DNA from: Nymphaea colorata
Lineage: Eukaryota > Streptophyta > Magnoliopsida > Nymphaeales > Nymphaeaceae
DNA length: 64,000 nucleotides
Direction of reading: 5' to 3'
Assembly (NCBI RefSeq): GCF_008831285.2
Contig: NC_045140.1
Coordinates: 11,344,505-11,408,504, forward strand
The translations under genes and the position numbers were made by a program. The first letter of the stretch is position 1. Every line of letters begins with the position of its first letter. Positions 1 to 11,800 of this stretch are shown one piece after another. The notes below the pieces were generated by a model that saw only the letters and a list, made by a program, of their open reading frames with translations, searched no databases and was not told the DNA's origin.

Positions 1-1465
1 GATTATGTCAGGGCTAGGAATGCTCTAAATTAGGGCAAGCAACATGAAAATTTGCTTTCACAACAAACAAACTAATTTGGGTAGTCGGCGGTCTGTCGGA
101 TCAGGCAACTGCCCAAGCAAATAATATATCATACTGACTACATATTACACCAAGTAGATCTTGATTGATCCAAATAGCAGTCTGATCAAGACCTGTAACA
201 TCATTGGTACCAAGCATTCGGGTTTGGTTAAATCAAGCACCCTCCCTTCTTCTCGTAGCTCTCATTTTCAGTACCTAAGCATGTTTGGTTGGAATAATTC
301 AGCACCAAAGAACCAAACTCAACAAAAGATGATGGGTGCGAGTCTTGTGACGGTGAAAAGAACTAGTTCCTTCCCTGGGCTCTAGCTTAGGTATGGTGCT
401 TCATTATCATAAGCCCGGCGCATGTATTTATGAAACATATTTGTAAAGACCCGGAAAATAAAAGGAAAAATCAAATAAAACAATGGCGTCTGCTTGTATA
501 TGGGATCTAAAGTGGCCGTTAAATGGTAATGTTTTTATTACACAACTCAAGAATTGTCATATTGTCAAGACCACTTATTGTTTGTATTAAAACTGATGCC
601 AACATGTTTACCATCAACATGCATCTTGACCAAAGAGAAAAAATGACAAATTCTTCAACATAAAACCCATAATGAAACTTCTTTTTTTCCATTAAAAGCC
701 TACAAAGTTATTTTCCTTAATGGAAGGATTTCTCCCTGTTAAATGCATGAACATCTTCTTCTATATACCCCAAACTGTATTACAAAAAGAGAAAAACTAC
801 ATCCCATTTATAGGCATAAATACCTTGTGTATATCCCAAACTGTGTATTTATTACAAAGAGAAAAGAACTGCATCCCAGTAATTATAAGCATAATCATCT
901 TTTTCCTTGAATCCCAAACTGTGTATTCTTACAAAAGAAGGGAAACTGCACAGTCGAGAGAGAGAGAGACACTAATTGTTGATGGGCAAATGTGTAGTAG
1001 GAGAATTATAATCCATGCTGAAAAACTCTCCAGCTTTCTCCTCGTTCTGATCATTCCCTGCAATTGGAACTGCTGTAACCTCTGTTGCTCTGGTTAGCTG
1101 CTGATAGGCAGAACCTGCAGCTTCTGATCTACTGGGACATTGCCAATCTGCAGCACCACATTCCCGTCCCTGCATTCATCACATTTGGCGGCTAAATTAG
1201 AAGAACAAAAAGAGAACGAAGACAAAGAGTACCCTGGTTTTCCATTTGGTGGCCAACTAGAAGTGATCAAAAACAAAAATGAAAAACAGAAGGACTCAGC
1301 TTTTGCCTTCCTCGTTACTCCCCATAAGAACAGTAAACTAGTGGAAAGGGTACCACATATAACATACCACGCTCTTGTCCCCCAACCTCAACTTCCTAGC
1401 AATATTGTAACTTGAGACCTTCAACTGTCCAACTGCAGAGATGGAAAAAGAGGTCGTCAGAGATC

Positions 1466-1466
<1 letters not shown>
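1..1466. other. Intergenic DNA, no supported gene
   Basis: I see no gene I can defend here. Short open frames exist on both strands. The minus-strand frame at 972-1175 reads like protein at its C-terminal end, but it shows no recognisable domain, start or splice context, so I leave it unannotated. A run of short diverged AAACTGTAT-like repeats lies at about 765-930. Confidence 0.4.

Positions 1467-1515
<49 letters not shown>
1467..1515. repeat. (GA)n microsatellite
   Basis: Uninterrupted GA dinucleotide tract of about 24 units. It explains the Arg-Glu and Ser-Leu open frames that cross it on both strands. Confidence 0.95.
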
Positions 1516-1517
<2 letters not shown>

Positions 1518-2631
1518 CTTGGAAGGGAGGAGCATGGGAAAGAGTTTCTTGAGGACTGCAAGGGAGGAACAGAGAGGAGAGAAGAAAAACCAAGGCTGCA
1601 ATGACAGGCATTTCTCCTGGAGTCTGTCCCTGTTTCAGTGCTTTGCTTGTTAACTTGATGCGCGCCGTGTAGTTGGCTTCTACCTTCCTTCAGAAAGAAA
1701 CTTTTGGGCAGGATCGACTTTACATGCATACATATAAACAGACACATAAAGGAGAGAAGGGTGAGGGGAGGCCGAATTCCCACTTCAGTAAGGAAGGCAG
1801 TTCAACACCAAGACGGAAGCTCAACATGGCTGCAGCAAGCTTGTAATAAAAAAATTACAGAAAAGAAAAACCCTCTGCAACCCTAAACTTGCTTTCTTAT
1901 ATATTATTTGGTCACAAACTTCTAACCATACAGAACTAGTTTCTTATATATTATTTTTAGTGTTCCCCATACAACATATATGGATTGAGTTTAGTTTTCC
2001 ATTTTAAATCCGAAGCTATCAAAACACAGATGTTACCAACTAGAGGCATCTTTTCTACTTGCTTATGATATTCTAAGTAAATTCGAGTGTTGTCAATATT
2101 GCTGCATCGGCCACACATCAGAAAATTATGGATCTTAATATTTAAAATCGCATAGTTAATGTTAAAATAATTGATGCAAAAGTAGCTTTGTAAAACTGAT
2201 ACGATGCAATATCCACCGATACACCATGTAGCATGGGACAGCACTACTGAAAATTATGTTTTGCATTGTTAGACAATGACTTGATCAATCATGTCCCATC
2301 CCCACGATACTGATTGTTTATCTAAGGGATAGTTTGATAGCAGAAACACTTTTTGAGTGTTTCAAATATGTCCCAAAAATGAGCTTGATTCATGAAACAT
2401 TAGTTCTAGTGTTTTATGAATCTACCCTAATTATATTCATATTGCAGAGCTTAAGTATAATAAAACTATAGCACCACTTGTCATTCGAGAATAGTTTCTT
2501 TCCAAGAAACTTGCCTAACTATCTCCAACATATCATGAGAGAAAGAAGATGTTTGTTTGAGGGGGTTGGGTGTGACACTGTTGAAGAAATTTGGATGATT
2601 TGAGAATATGAGATATAAATGCAACCTGACG
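1516..2631. other. AT-rich intergenic DNA
   Basis: No coding frame, RNA gene or repeat structure is recognisable in this stretch. Confidence 0.4.
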
Positions 2632-2639
2632 CATTGAAC

Positions 2640-2837
2640 CAAGGGCGAAGCTAATTTTTTTTTTTTTCATGTGACATTAAATATATGGTTAATAAATTTT
2701 CAATTGACGTGACATGGATCTCGAGACTATCCCATATAACTGGACCCAAATTCACCAAGTTTTAAATTGAATTAAAGTTTCAAAGAGTGGGTTCCATGGG
2801 GCATATGCCCACGGAAACCCACCTACCTTCGCCCCTA
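2640..2837. mobile_element. hAT-type miniature inverted-repeat element (MITE)
   Basis: The 198-bp element is flanked by a perfect 8-bp direct repeat CATTGAAC at 2632-2639 and 2838-2845. Its ends are imperfect inverted repeats: the left starts CAAGGGCGAAGCTA and the right, read on the other strand, starts TAGGGGCGAAGGTA. An 8-bp target duplication with short G-rich terminal repeats is the hallmark of hAT transposons. There is no coding capacity; the interior includes a poly-T run and a TGGGTTCC...GGAAACCCA inverted segment. It would depend on transposase from elsewhere. Confidence 0.85.
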
Positions 2838-3252
2838 CATTGAACATATGCAGATCATGTTGTCCCACTATTACATTGAAACATCTAGTCCTTACCTAAT
2901 GATTCCTATAAATCACATGCTATTGCTCCCTCATATACTTAGAAAGGAACCTATGCAAGCCACCCCCTTCATCTATAGTCAAAATCAATGTTGTTCTTGG
3001 GGACCCTAGAGCCCAAATGTGGCAGTATGGCTCAAGTCCCCTGAGAGGATGTTTGATATCCTGTATATCAATGATTTAAATCTCCAGAAAATCCAATCCA
3101 AGCCAGAAAATGGATCCAGAACTGCTTCCCAATAGATTGGTACTCACCATCTAGCACCACAAAGTGAGTTCACAGGTGGACTCTCATCTTTATAAAATAA
3201 AAGTAAGTGATGAACATAGTGAGTATCAACCTAGCGGACATCATATTCAGCA

Positions 3253-3254
3253 CC

Positions 3255-3345
<91 letters not shown>

Positions 3346-3370
3346 TGCACACACACGCACACACACATAT
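3253..3370. repeat. Compound (CT)n(TA)n(CA)n microsatellite
   Basis: A CT tract (about 3253-3280) passes directly into a TA tract (3281-3322) and then an AC tract (from 3322) with GC interruptions. All open frames over it are low-complexity artefacts. Confidence 0.95.
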
Positions 3371-5034
3371 ATTTACACACAAACACAGGCATACATACAC
3401 ACACACATTATTTTGTGCATCTGGTACTAATTATTTGAATTTATCGCTCGGTTTGATACTAAGCCCATGTTGGAAGCCGGTTTAGCTTAATTCAAGAGGA
3501 GCCTGCTTATACCAGTTGATGCTTAACTCTGTGTAAAGGGTTTAGCGTCGATAATGTGAGAATTGGATTCAGGCAGTTGTGGAATACAACAACAATGTTC
3601 CAGATCCAAATTCCACTTTCAGTCCCAACCAGTGGGTCCGTATATGACGCTAGCGTGAGCCATTCACATCCTTATCACAAAAGAATCCAACTTTGTATAT
3701 TTAAATTAAAAAGCAGCTCTGTCGATGCATTATCGACAACCTGTTAAAAATTAGTGAAATCCTTTATATGTGTTGATGTCATCCTAATACACAAGCATTA
3801 TAAAATCTTGTCCAAATGTTCTATTAGATGACATAATCAGTCTTCTTGTCTAAAAAATCTTAGGGATAATAATTTGGTAGTACTTTGTTTTTTTCTTTCT
3901 CTTGGGGTTTTCATTTGAGATGTTAGCATCTGAACTATACTTAAAGAGAATGCTATGAAATAAGTATAGATGTGGAAAGTAGCAGTTTTTACTGTGTTAA
4001 CCTTGGAACAAAATCACGATGCCTGGCCCCAAGGGGCATAGCCCAAATGGGCGGCTTGGGATGCGTAAAGCTTAATGTCAGCTCGTGGGCCGTGCTCTTG
4101 TATCATAAGGGGAGTGGATTTTATGTGCAAGTAGTTGAATCACATGGAGATCTTACCACCTAGTACCGATGCAGCTCATGACCTTCGGGGCAGGCAAGGT
4201 GAAGGAGGGGAGTTTCGACTCTCGCCTAGCAATGAGATTAATCTTTTCACTCACCTGAAAAGTCGTGATGAAAATAGCAAAAACTATGAAAAATCTCATC
4301 GTTTTCTGGCTTTTTATTACACTTAGAAGATCTTCGTAATAAATTAGAGAGATTCAAGGCATCCAAAATCAAAATGACCCAAAAAGAAAGAATCATACAT
4401 AATTATGATTTATGCATGACGTTAAAGTAATTCAGTGATCAATTATTGGAAACTGTTTCTAACTCAAAGTTGGCACGCGTACCGAGTCGTCCGCCAACAA
4501 ATTTAAAAGCCTGATCTGCCGGATTACCCAGTTGGACTCAAAATAGTCCCAAGTTGAAAGGGGTTTATAAGTAGTTCCATACATATCTTCTTGAGTGTGT
4601 CATTCAACAAGAACCAGTGAGGGATGAACTCTCCTATCAAAAGTTAAGACACAAAATAAATTGGGCCATTGTCCATTTATACATACTTGGTTTATCCAAT
4701 TCCAATTCTTTGGGATTTAATTTTATGGCCATCCTTTACAACTATTATTCCACTACTTATGACATAAAGTGTGCTGATGGAAATCCTTACATATCCAAAA
4801 GCATTTTAGGAAGTCAAATCCAATAGAAGGCAGCGGTTATGACATGTAAAGAAAAAATTAATTTATCTCTAAGTCGAAGATTATCTGAACATCCCAAATA
4901 CTGTTCTGATATCTTTAACCGCCCATTGACGTTGATAGTCAAAGACAGATCTAAAAAATAATCAGAAACCCATCTCAGATTCCACCAACCTCGCGGCCTT
5001 TCTGATAGCGTAAGCCTTCCACAGTTTTCTCAAG
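3371..5034. other. Intergenic DNA, nothing recognised
   Basis: No gene recognised. A moderately GC-rich patch at about 4018-4235 stands out from the AT-rich surroundings and may be an old repeat, but I found no target duplication or terminal structure. Confidence 0.35.
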
Positions 5035-5505
5035 ATGAGTACGATTACATGTCAAAGGGCAGTCGTTCTCACACTAGAATTGGGATCCAAATCAGATCTT
5101 GCGTCATCTAGATCATGTTTGTGTCAGCATTTCAAAAGCACAAGTTCTTTATCTGGAAATTTTCACCTACCCACTGGTTGGCTGGCGAGTATGGCAAAGC
5201 GCTGGCATTTTATGCAAAAAGATTTTCCAGCGTTCCATCAAAAGAAGTTAGACAGCATGTTGGAAAAGAAGTTCAAGCATTCCATGTCCAAGATACACAT
5301 CTTTGAACCATTTCGACCTAATTTAGTTAAAATTGTCAAGTCCAGCTCTGTGCTTGACTTGGCCATAGGTAGTAAAGCATTCCTACAATATTTATCGTTG
5401 GGTTACCAAACAAGTCTTTATATGAAGTACTTAGGCTTTGATTTAACACGCTTGGCATGGCCGACCGCTGCAGTGCTTCATTCTTATTTTGCTCGACATG
5501 GCTAA
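5035..5505 (+). other. Unclassified 156-codon open frame
   Basis: An ATG-initiated frame of 156 codons ends at a stop near 5505. It shows no motif, signal peptide or membrane segment that I recognise. A second frame through 5115-5306 looks equally protein-like, which suggests a decayed, frameshifted coding remnant or chance. No neighbouring splice signals extend it. I would not call this a gene without expression evidence. Confidence 0.12.
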
Positions 5506-5633
5506 TATATACTTATATTGCGTGACAAATAAGCCTTCTTCACTTCTATTTACCTCAGCTTCAAGAAAATATTTCAATGTTTAGCTTAAAAGATGTTTCG
5601 CCTCATGTATATGATCCTACAGGTCCATGTGAG

Positions 5634-5635
<2 letters not shown>

Positions 5636-5664
<29 letters not shown>
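5636..5664. repeat. (TA)n microsatellite
   Basis: TA dinucleotide tract of about 14 units. Confidence 0.9.
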
Positions 5665-5739
5665 GATGAACAATAAAGTAACGAATAAACAAGGAGGGAT
5701 CCAGTGAACCTAGCAAAAAACCATGTATGCAAACAGACA

Positions 5740-6396
5740 TTTAACATCTAATTATTCCGTAGTTCACCTATTGTCGATGACCAATGATAAAATAACGTGA
5801 ATAATTCCAATTTTAACCACCAGAGTCTAAATGGCTCATTATAATATTGTCCATATGCTTGAGTAAACTCATCTCGCACAAGTTTAGCTATGTATAACCT
5901 TCCATGTTTCATACTCGTATAGAGTTTCAATGTCTTCATTCAATGCTTCTATGCATCTAGTAAATTCTTTGCAAGGTGGAAGGATGCTCGTTCCTCACGG
6001 TCTCCGACATGCAAATTGTCTCTCTCAGATCGCCGCCTCACTATGGGTTCGTTACCAACTCACTGCCATTACTGGTGCTTGACACGTTCCATGGCTCTAT
6101 TCCTCCTCACATGTTTTGCCGATGAAATTTTTAATTTTCTTAGGAACCTCAACACTCTCTTGGTCATTATCTACATGGGCATCACTACTTGTATCATGTG
6201 AAGCAGCATTTGTTGACGAACTACCTGACAAACCCCAGCAAGGCGAGCAAACAAGTTTCCATTGATTTATGGAGAGAAAGCTCTGCTGACGGGAATGGAC
6301 TTTTGCTGGGGAATTGAGTGGCAAAAAAAAAAAAAATCTAAAGGTCCTCAGGCATTCAATTTTGGGACCATAAAGACCAAAATCCCTTACAATCAT
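5740..6396 (-). other. Possible decayed coding remnant, minus strand
   Basis: Two minus-strand frames (6396-6097 and 5939-5748) contain stretches of ordinary protein composition, including a Ser/Asn/Asp-rich segment followed by a charged Lys/Glu end. They are separated by stops and frame changes. I recognise no family. This could be a dead gene fragment or chance. Confidence 0.15.
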
Positions 6397-6487
6397 CTAA
6401 TATCTCACACAGACATGCATTTAACAGCTTGTCTTGAAACTTATTTCTCAAGGATGTGTCAATATTAACATTACACCCAAAAAATAG

Positions 6488-6591
6488 TAAGGAGAAAAAG
6501 GTTAAAATATGGGCATTTTCCATCAATAAGAGTCTTGGGTAAGGAGAAAAAGGTTAAAATATGGGCATTTTCCATCAATAAGAGTCTTGGG
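6488..6591. repeat. Perfect tandem duplication, 2 x 52 bp
   Basis: Positions 6488-6539 are repeated without change at 6540-6591. The unit starts TAAGGAGAAAAAGG and ends GAGTCTTGGG. Perfect identity in otherwise decayed intergenic DNA points to a recent duplication. Confidence 0.95.
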
Positions 6592-8840
6592 TATGTGATT
6601 TATGATATAACAACTAATCAAATTCATCAGTTCACAAATTAATGGGAATAACACTATCAGGTGCAATGCTTATTGCACTGTCAATAATATGTCGATGTTT
6701 GCATATACCCACCTCATTCCTTTGAGGAGCATGTTGCAAAGAGACTTGCCAATTTACTTCATTAATATGGAAAAACTCAAATAAAGGTGCTGAACGCTAC
6801 TCACCCCATCCATCACAAAAATGCGGAAATATTTGAGGAAATTTTTTTAACAAAGCTATACATTGAGTGAACAAAACAAGCCAAACACATCAAATTTTTA
6901 TTACTTCCAGCCATAGCTTGTTAGTTTGTGATACTCTTTGTTTTCCTAAATGTTCCACCACTATCAATCCTTGCATCAAAAGATGCAATTCGCATATATA
7001 TAAGATATAAACCAATTTGTTACAAATTGTCCTGCAGAACAACCATACGGTGTGCGTGCCAATACCTCCTGAACGAGAGAGGTAATATAACCTTACCAAG
7101 ACCTGACTTATTTTATCCTTGAAACAAAGTAAGAATTACAAATAAATTTGGTGTTGGCAGGCCTTTCACTTTCTTCCTGCATGAGAAATTGTGGGTGTTG
7201 ATCGACCTAAATACCCAACCAATATATCTTGTCGTCCTTGCCCCGGATATCTCTTCCAAGTTCAGAAATTGGAATCGTACAACTTTTCAAAATAGCTCAA
7301 AAAAATTGCAAAAGTCCAAATCTGTGAAGAATATCCATTGGCCGAAGAACATAAAAGGTAGAAATGGGGACGAAAATCAAAATCTGAAGGAAAAGGGAAA
7401 CATGATCTCAATCACTGCTCCTTGGCAAACAATCAATTTTTATAGCGAAGGAATAATCAACACAGAGCAACTTTTTAATCAACGAAAAAGAAACATCCTC
7501 TTTTTTCCCCATGGCATCAAGGTAGTCCGAGTATGATCTGAATAGATTAGATTGAATCCGTTCACTGCTGATTTTTCAGCAATTTTTGGGCCGATTGTAA
7601 GTGGGAAATGTTGACTTCGTTAAAACATGTAACCAAGAACAGGTTTTTAAAACTAACACAACATATTCAAGTACTGAAAGAACAGCTTTTATACCACGAA
7701 GATAGATAAGGGATTCAGAATTTGGTGGGAATTAGGGTTAGATATCTGAAAGGAGAACTCACGAGAGATGAAAACAAGAATTAGGGCATGAGAAAAAACC
7801 AAAAAACAAAGAACAGACATGCCTAAGACGACAAGAATTTCAGATGTGCAAAACGCAACACAGAAAACAGCAAGTGTCAGCCACGTTTTTAGACAGAAAC
7901 TTCAAATACGCAATGTTGGAGGCGATAACAGATTCCAGGAAAGAGACAGATATACCAAAAGGGAAAGAAAAACAATTGAGATCTAGAAAATGAAACAAAG
8001 ATATAGGCGAAGGAAGAGGATCTAAAAAGAGAAACGAGAATGACAAAGAGGGGAAGACCTGAAGATAAGCAGGAACTCAGATCAAATTTGACTCTTGCTG
8101 GGCAATTCATAGAAAACAACTTTACTACTTCCAACCTAGCCCAATAATATGTCAGATTTTAATTCGTGCACCACAATAACTTGTTGCAAGAAGAAACCAA
8201 GAGAGAAAATGAGGAGACGTCATTGCAGCTCCAACTGAGGGTGATGCTCTCCCTATTAGAATTTCTTAACAATGAACTAAACAGAAATATACATTTTATA
8301 GACATAACAAATACATTTAAGATGGACTGATAATCAGATCTAGATAGGGACTGGGCAGGACTTTCCATGTCCACAAACAAAAGTCTGGACGCTTTGTTTA
8401 TGTTCAGGTGGATGAGCAGAAGGATAGGACTGGATAGAACTTAATGGGCTTTCATGTGCTCTCTGTATCTTCACCAGCATCTATGACTGACAATATCGGC
8501 ATGTCAAATTTGCTTGCGATGTTTAAATTTAAAGCAGTCTACGACCCTTGATCACAGGTACAAAGCAGTAGACACATAATCCTCTCCCAACTTATTGAAA
8601 GTTGAAGTCATTTAAATATATCGCACATTGCACAGGAAGAGACTACGATCCAAAAAATAACGTTGAAGTATAATGGCACTTGTAAAGAGGCCTCATTCTG
8701 CTTCTCCTGATAATGCATAAGCTACCAATCTTGAGAAGTACCATTCAGATTTATCTGCATAAATTTTGCAAGTTTAGCAGATCAATATCCTGCTTTTCCA
8801 ATTTTGTAGTGAAGAACTCCAACGAGTCTTTGAGGAAATT
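6592..8840. other. Intergenic DNA and 3' flank of the S9 peptidase gene
   Basis: No gene recognised. The part just left of 8841 must hold the 3' UTR and polyadenylation site of the minus-strand peptidase gene. The exact end cannot be set from sequence alone. Confidence 0.4.
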
Positions 8841-11800
8841 TTATTTATCAAGCATCCCTACTGCTTTTATCAGAAAGGCATACTCCAGAGATGTTTCTTC
8901 ACAGTGTTTATAACGCCCACCCTCTCCAAAATGCCCTCCATCCATGTTTGCTTTTAGAATGATTGCCCGTGCACAGCTGCTGCAAGTCAGATCTCGTACT
9001 TTAGCAACCCACTTGGTAGGCTGCCAAATTCCCACCCTGGAAAAAAAACAATAAAATATTCGAAGAACTCAATGAAGGAAAACATGAGAAAAATGGAGTA
9101 TGGAGGAGATCATGATGACGATGAGAAGAGGATTATTGCCTCTGATCACTAAAGGAAGCAGTTATAAGCATTGAAGGATAACAGACTCCTGGCTTAATGT
9201 TTTCATATGGAGAGCATTCAAGAATCGTCTCAAATTCTTCGGGAATTCTTGGGTCACCAAATTCTTGATAGTCTAACACGGTAAGGGGCAAACTTGGATC
9301 CATCAAGGTATTGCACACATCCAGGAAAGGAACCTGCAGAAAAAGAAACATGAATCTCCCACAATCGAGATAATGTTAAAAAGCCAGGAATTAGTAGACT
9401 AAATAGGAAAATTTTATTATGACATAGGATCTAGCTGTCAAGGATATGGCCCAAGATATGGAGATAAGATTGTTTCTATTAGTTTTCAGACATAGAGTCT
9501 AATGGAGTATTCCTGTGACATAGCGTAGGATCTTCTCTCTCTCCCCCCAACCCCCAAACAAAAAACTCTCGCCCTCTCAACACACCAACATACACAAATA
9601 ACAAATATAATAACGCCAAATTTGGTGACAATTTGCAGACATAGTAATAATATCACCAACTGACAATTTCCTCAAAATATCTGGAAGACAGTGCAAGAAA
9701 TGTAAAGTAGAGCACAAAGGTATATGTCATTATGAAGTCATCATAATACCATGATATTTATGCAGATTTTTTTTTAACTTTTTTTCTTATACATTTTAAG
9801 CAAAAAGTTTCCCTTTCTGCCTGTTTTATGTTTTGAAAAGCTTCAAATGATTTTGGTTATAGATTTTACAAAAGAACACCAATAAACATATTATTTATAA
9901 TTTTTTAAAATTTTACATATTTTTCAAATTTTAAGTTTTCGAGATTTTTGCAAGATCTTCCTGAGAAAAGAACACTTTTGAAAAACCTACGGAAGAATTA
10001 ATATGAATACTTTCAGTGATTGTGCGTGTGTGTCCGTTCTGTATGCATATTCAAGATGCAGTGTGTATACGACACGGATACGTTTTGGATCGGGTCCACG
10101 TATCCGTGAGTATTCCTGTGACATAGCATAGGATACGGCATTCTTGGCCCATGTATCCGTGTCAATACGGGGATACGGGTGCGGATACGGCATGGATACG
10201 TTTTGGATCGGGTCTGGATTAGACCCGATCCGAACAAAAAAAAAACAGATTTTAAATTAAGTTGAGCTCTTCTCCCTTTCTCTTTGGGTTTTTTTTTTCT
10301 ATTTTTCTGATAAATGACTAGAATGATGATATTGATAAACAATGTTTTGTTTGTGACTTTAATAGTGAACTATTAATTTAATGTTTTTTTTCAATTTATA
10401 ATTTTTGATAATATTATATTTGCCGTATCCACGTATCCGAGAATTGTGAAAATTGTCGTGTCCGAACCCATATCCCCGTATCCACACCCGCATCGCACCC
10501 GCACCCGTGTGACTTAGGTAGCTGTTCAACAGAGTCAAGCAAATGGATTAAAAAAGGTTCTGCCTACAATTTCATAGGTTGCTGTGCAGCTCTACCATTC
10601 CATAATTCTAATAATACCTGAGACAGGGTTTATACCTAGCACTGATGAAAGCATTGAACTGCCCAATAAAGTTCATTGATTTTCTAACATTTCATACCAT
10701 GTTTTGTGAATCAGACCCAACAAATGTGATTTTGCATGCATACATGCAGATAGCATGCCTTTTTTTGAAATTGTATCACCGTCACTTGCTGATGGTACTG
10801 ATTTACTCTTGATTATGAACTCAAAAAGAATATAACCTTCAAATTGAATTTTAACAGTTTATTTCATGGACCACTTTTCGACCATCCCCATCTCCACGAA
10901 ATTTGCGCAAAGTTGATTTTTCATTTTCTTGAAATCAAATATTATTATCTGTAAAAGATGAAGAAAACAGACGTAGATCACAAATAATCCATTCCAAAAC
11001 AAAAGGCACCTATACAGTTAGACTTAACATTTTGGCACATTATAATATGCACATAACTTTACCATGGCATGTACTACGTGCATGCCTATGACAACATTAA
11101 ACTATATAACAAATTCCAAGGTGCCATCAGCGACACTTTCTTTCATTCGAGAATGTCTTCAAACTTCCCTTATAGCAATAGCTGACGAACTTGCTAACTT
11201 GAACCAGGACATGCTTGCTAAGATACCCCCACCAATTAACTCAAAGTTGATGAATGCCAAGCCCAGAAATAATGAGTCCTTGTCAAAATTCTCCAGTGTA
11301 TAGAAGGTTAATATGGTTAACAAAGTGGAACCAATAAAAGGTACAGATACTCAACGTGAAAGCCAACTTAAGCCAATGAAATGGTAGGAAAATAAGTGAA
11401 AATGGTGATCTCTATATTACCTTTAATATAGCAGCACAGAATAAGTCTGGGAACATATTAATAGCAGCACCTAAAAGCAAACCACCAGCACTGAAGCCAA
11501 TGGCACCAAGTTTATCTTTGTGAACATAACCTTCACCAATCAGGTATCTGGCACATGCAACAAAATCTTGAACAGAGTTAAGCTTATGCAGGCCAGCACC
11601 TGAATGATGCCATGAAATGCCTCCACCTCCGCCACCCCTGCCATGGAGCATGTTCCATTCTTTACAATTTATGTTGATAAAAAAACATTAAATTATGGGA
11701 TCATTGAAATGTGAAATGACATGCCAACAGTAACATTTCAAAGCTAGCCTGCAGTTACCGTACATCAAACTACGAAATTGCAATATAGAGGATCCACTCT

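Larger units (their letters stand above)
9334..11420 (-). other. Intron 9 of the S9 peptidase gene
   Basis: The intron is 2087 bp with donor AAG|GTAATA and acceptor GCAG. It contains a repeat-derived GC-rich patch (about 10060-10515), two copies of a 27-bp word, and the segment copied into the copia element near 23.4 kb. No coding sequence is seen on either strand. Confidence 0.7.

Noticed and set aside
972-1276. Overlapping minus-strand frames with protein-like composition
   Set aside because: No recognisable family, no convincing exon boundaries and two equally good frames.
3164-3485. Open frames of 78-92 codons on both strands
   Set aside because: They are translations of the CT/TA/CA microsatellite with repetitive Ser-Leu, Tyr-Ile and His-Thr output.
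11064-11303. 79-codon plus-strand frame in intron 9, also seen at 23416
   Set aside because: It lies in the intron of a minus-strand gene. Its repetition at 23.4 kb is explained by the 163-bp duplicated segment, and no domain is recognisable.
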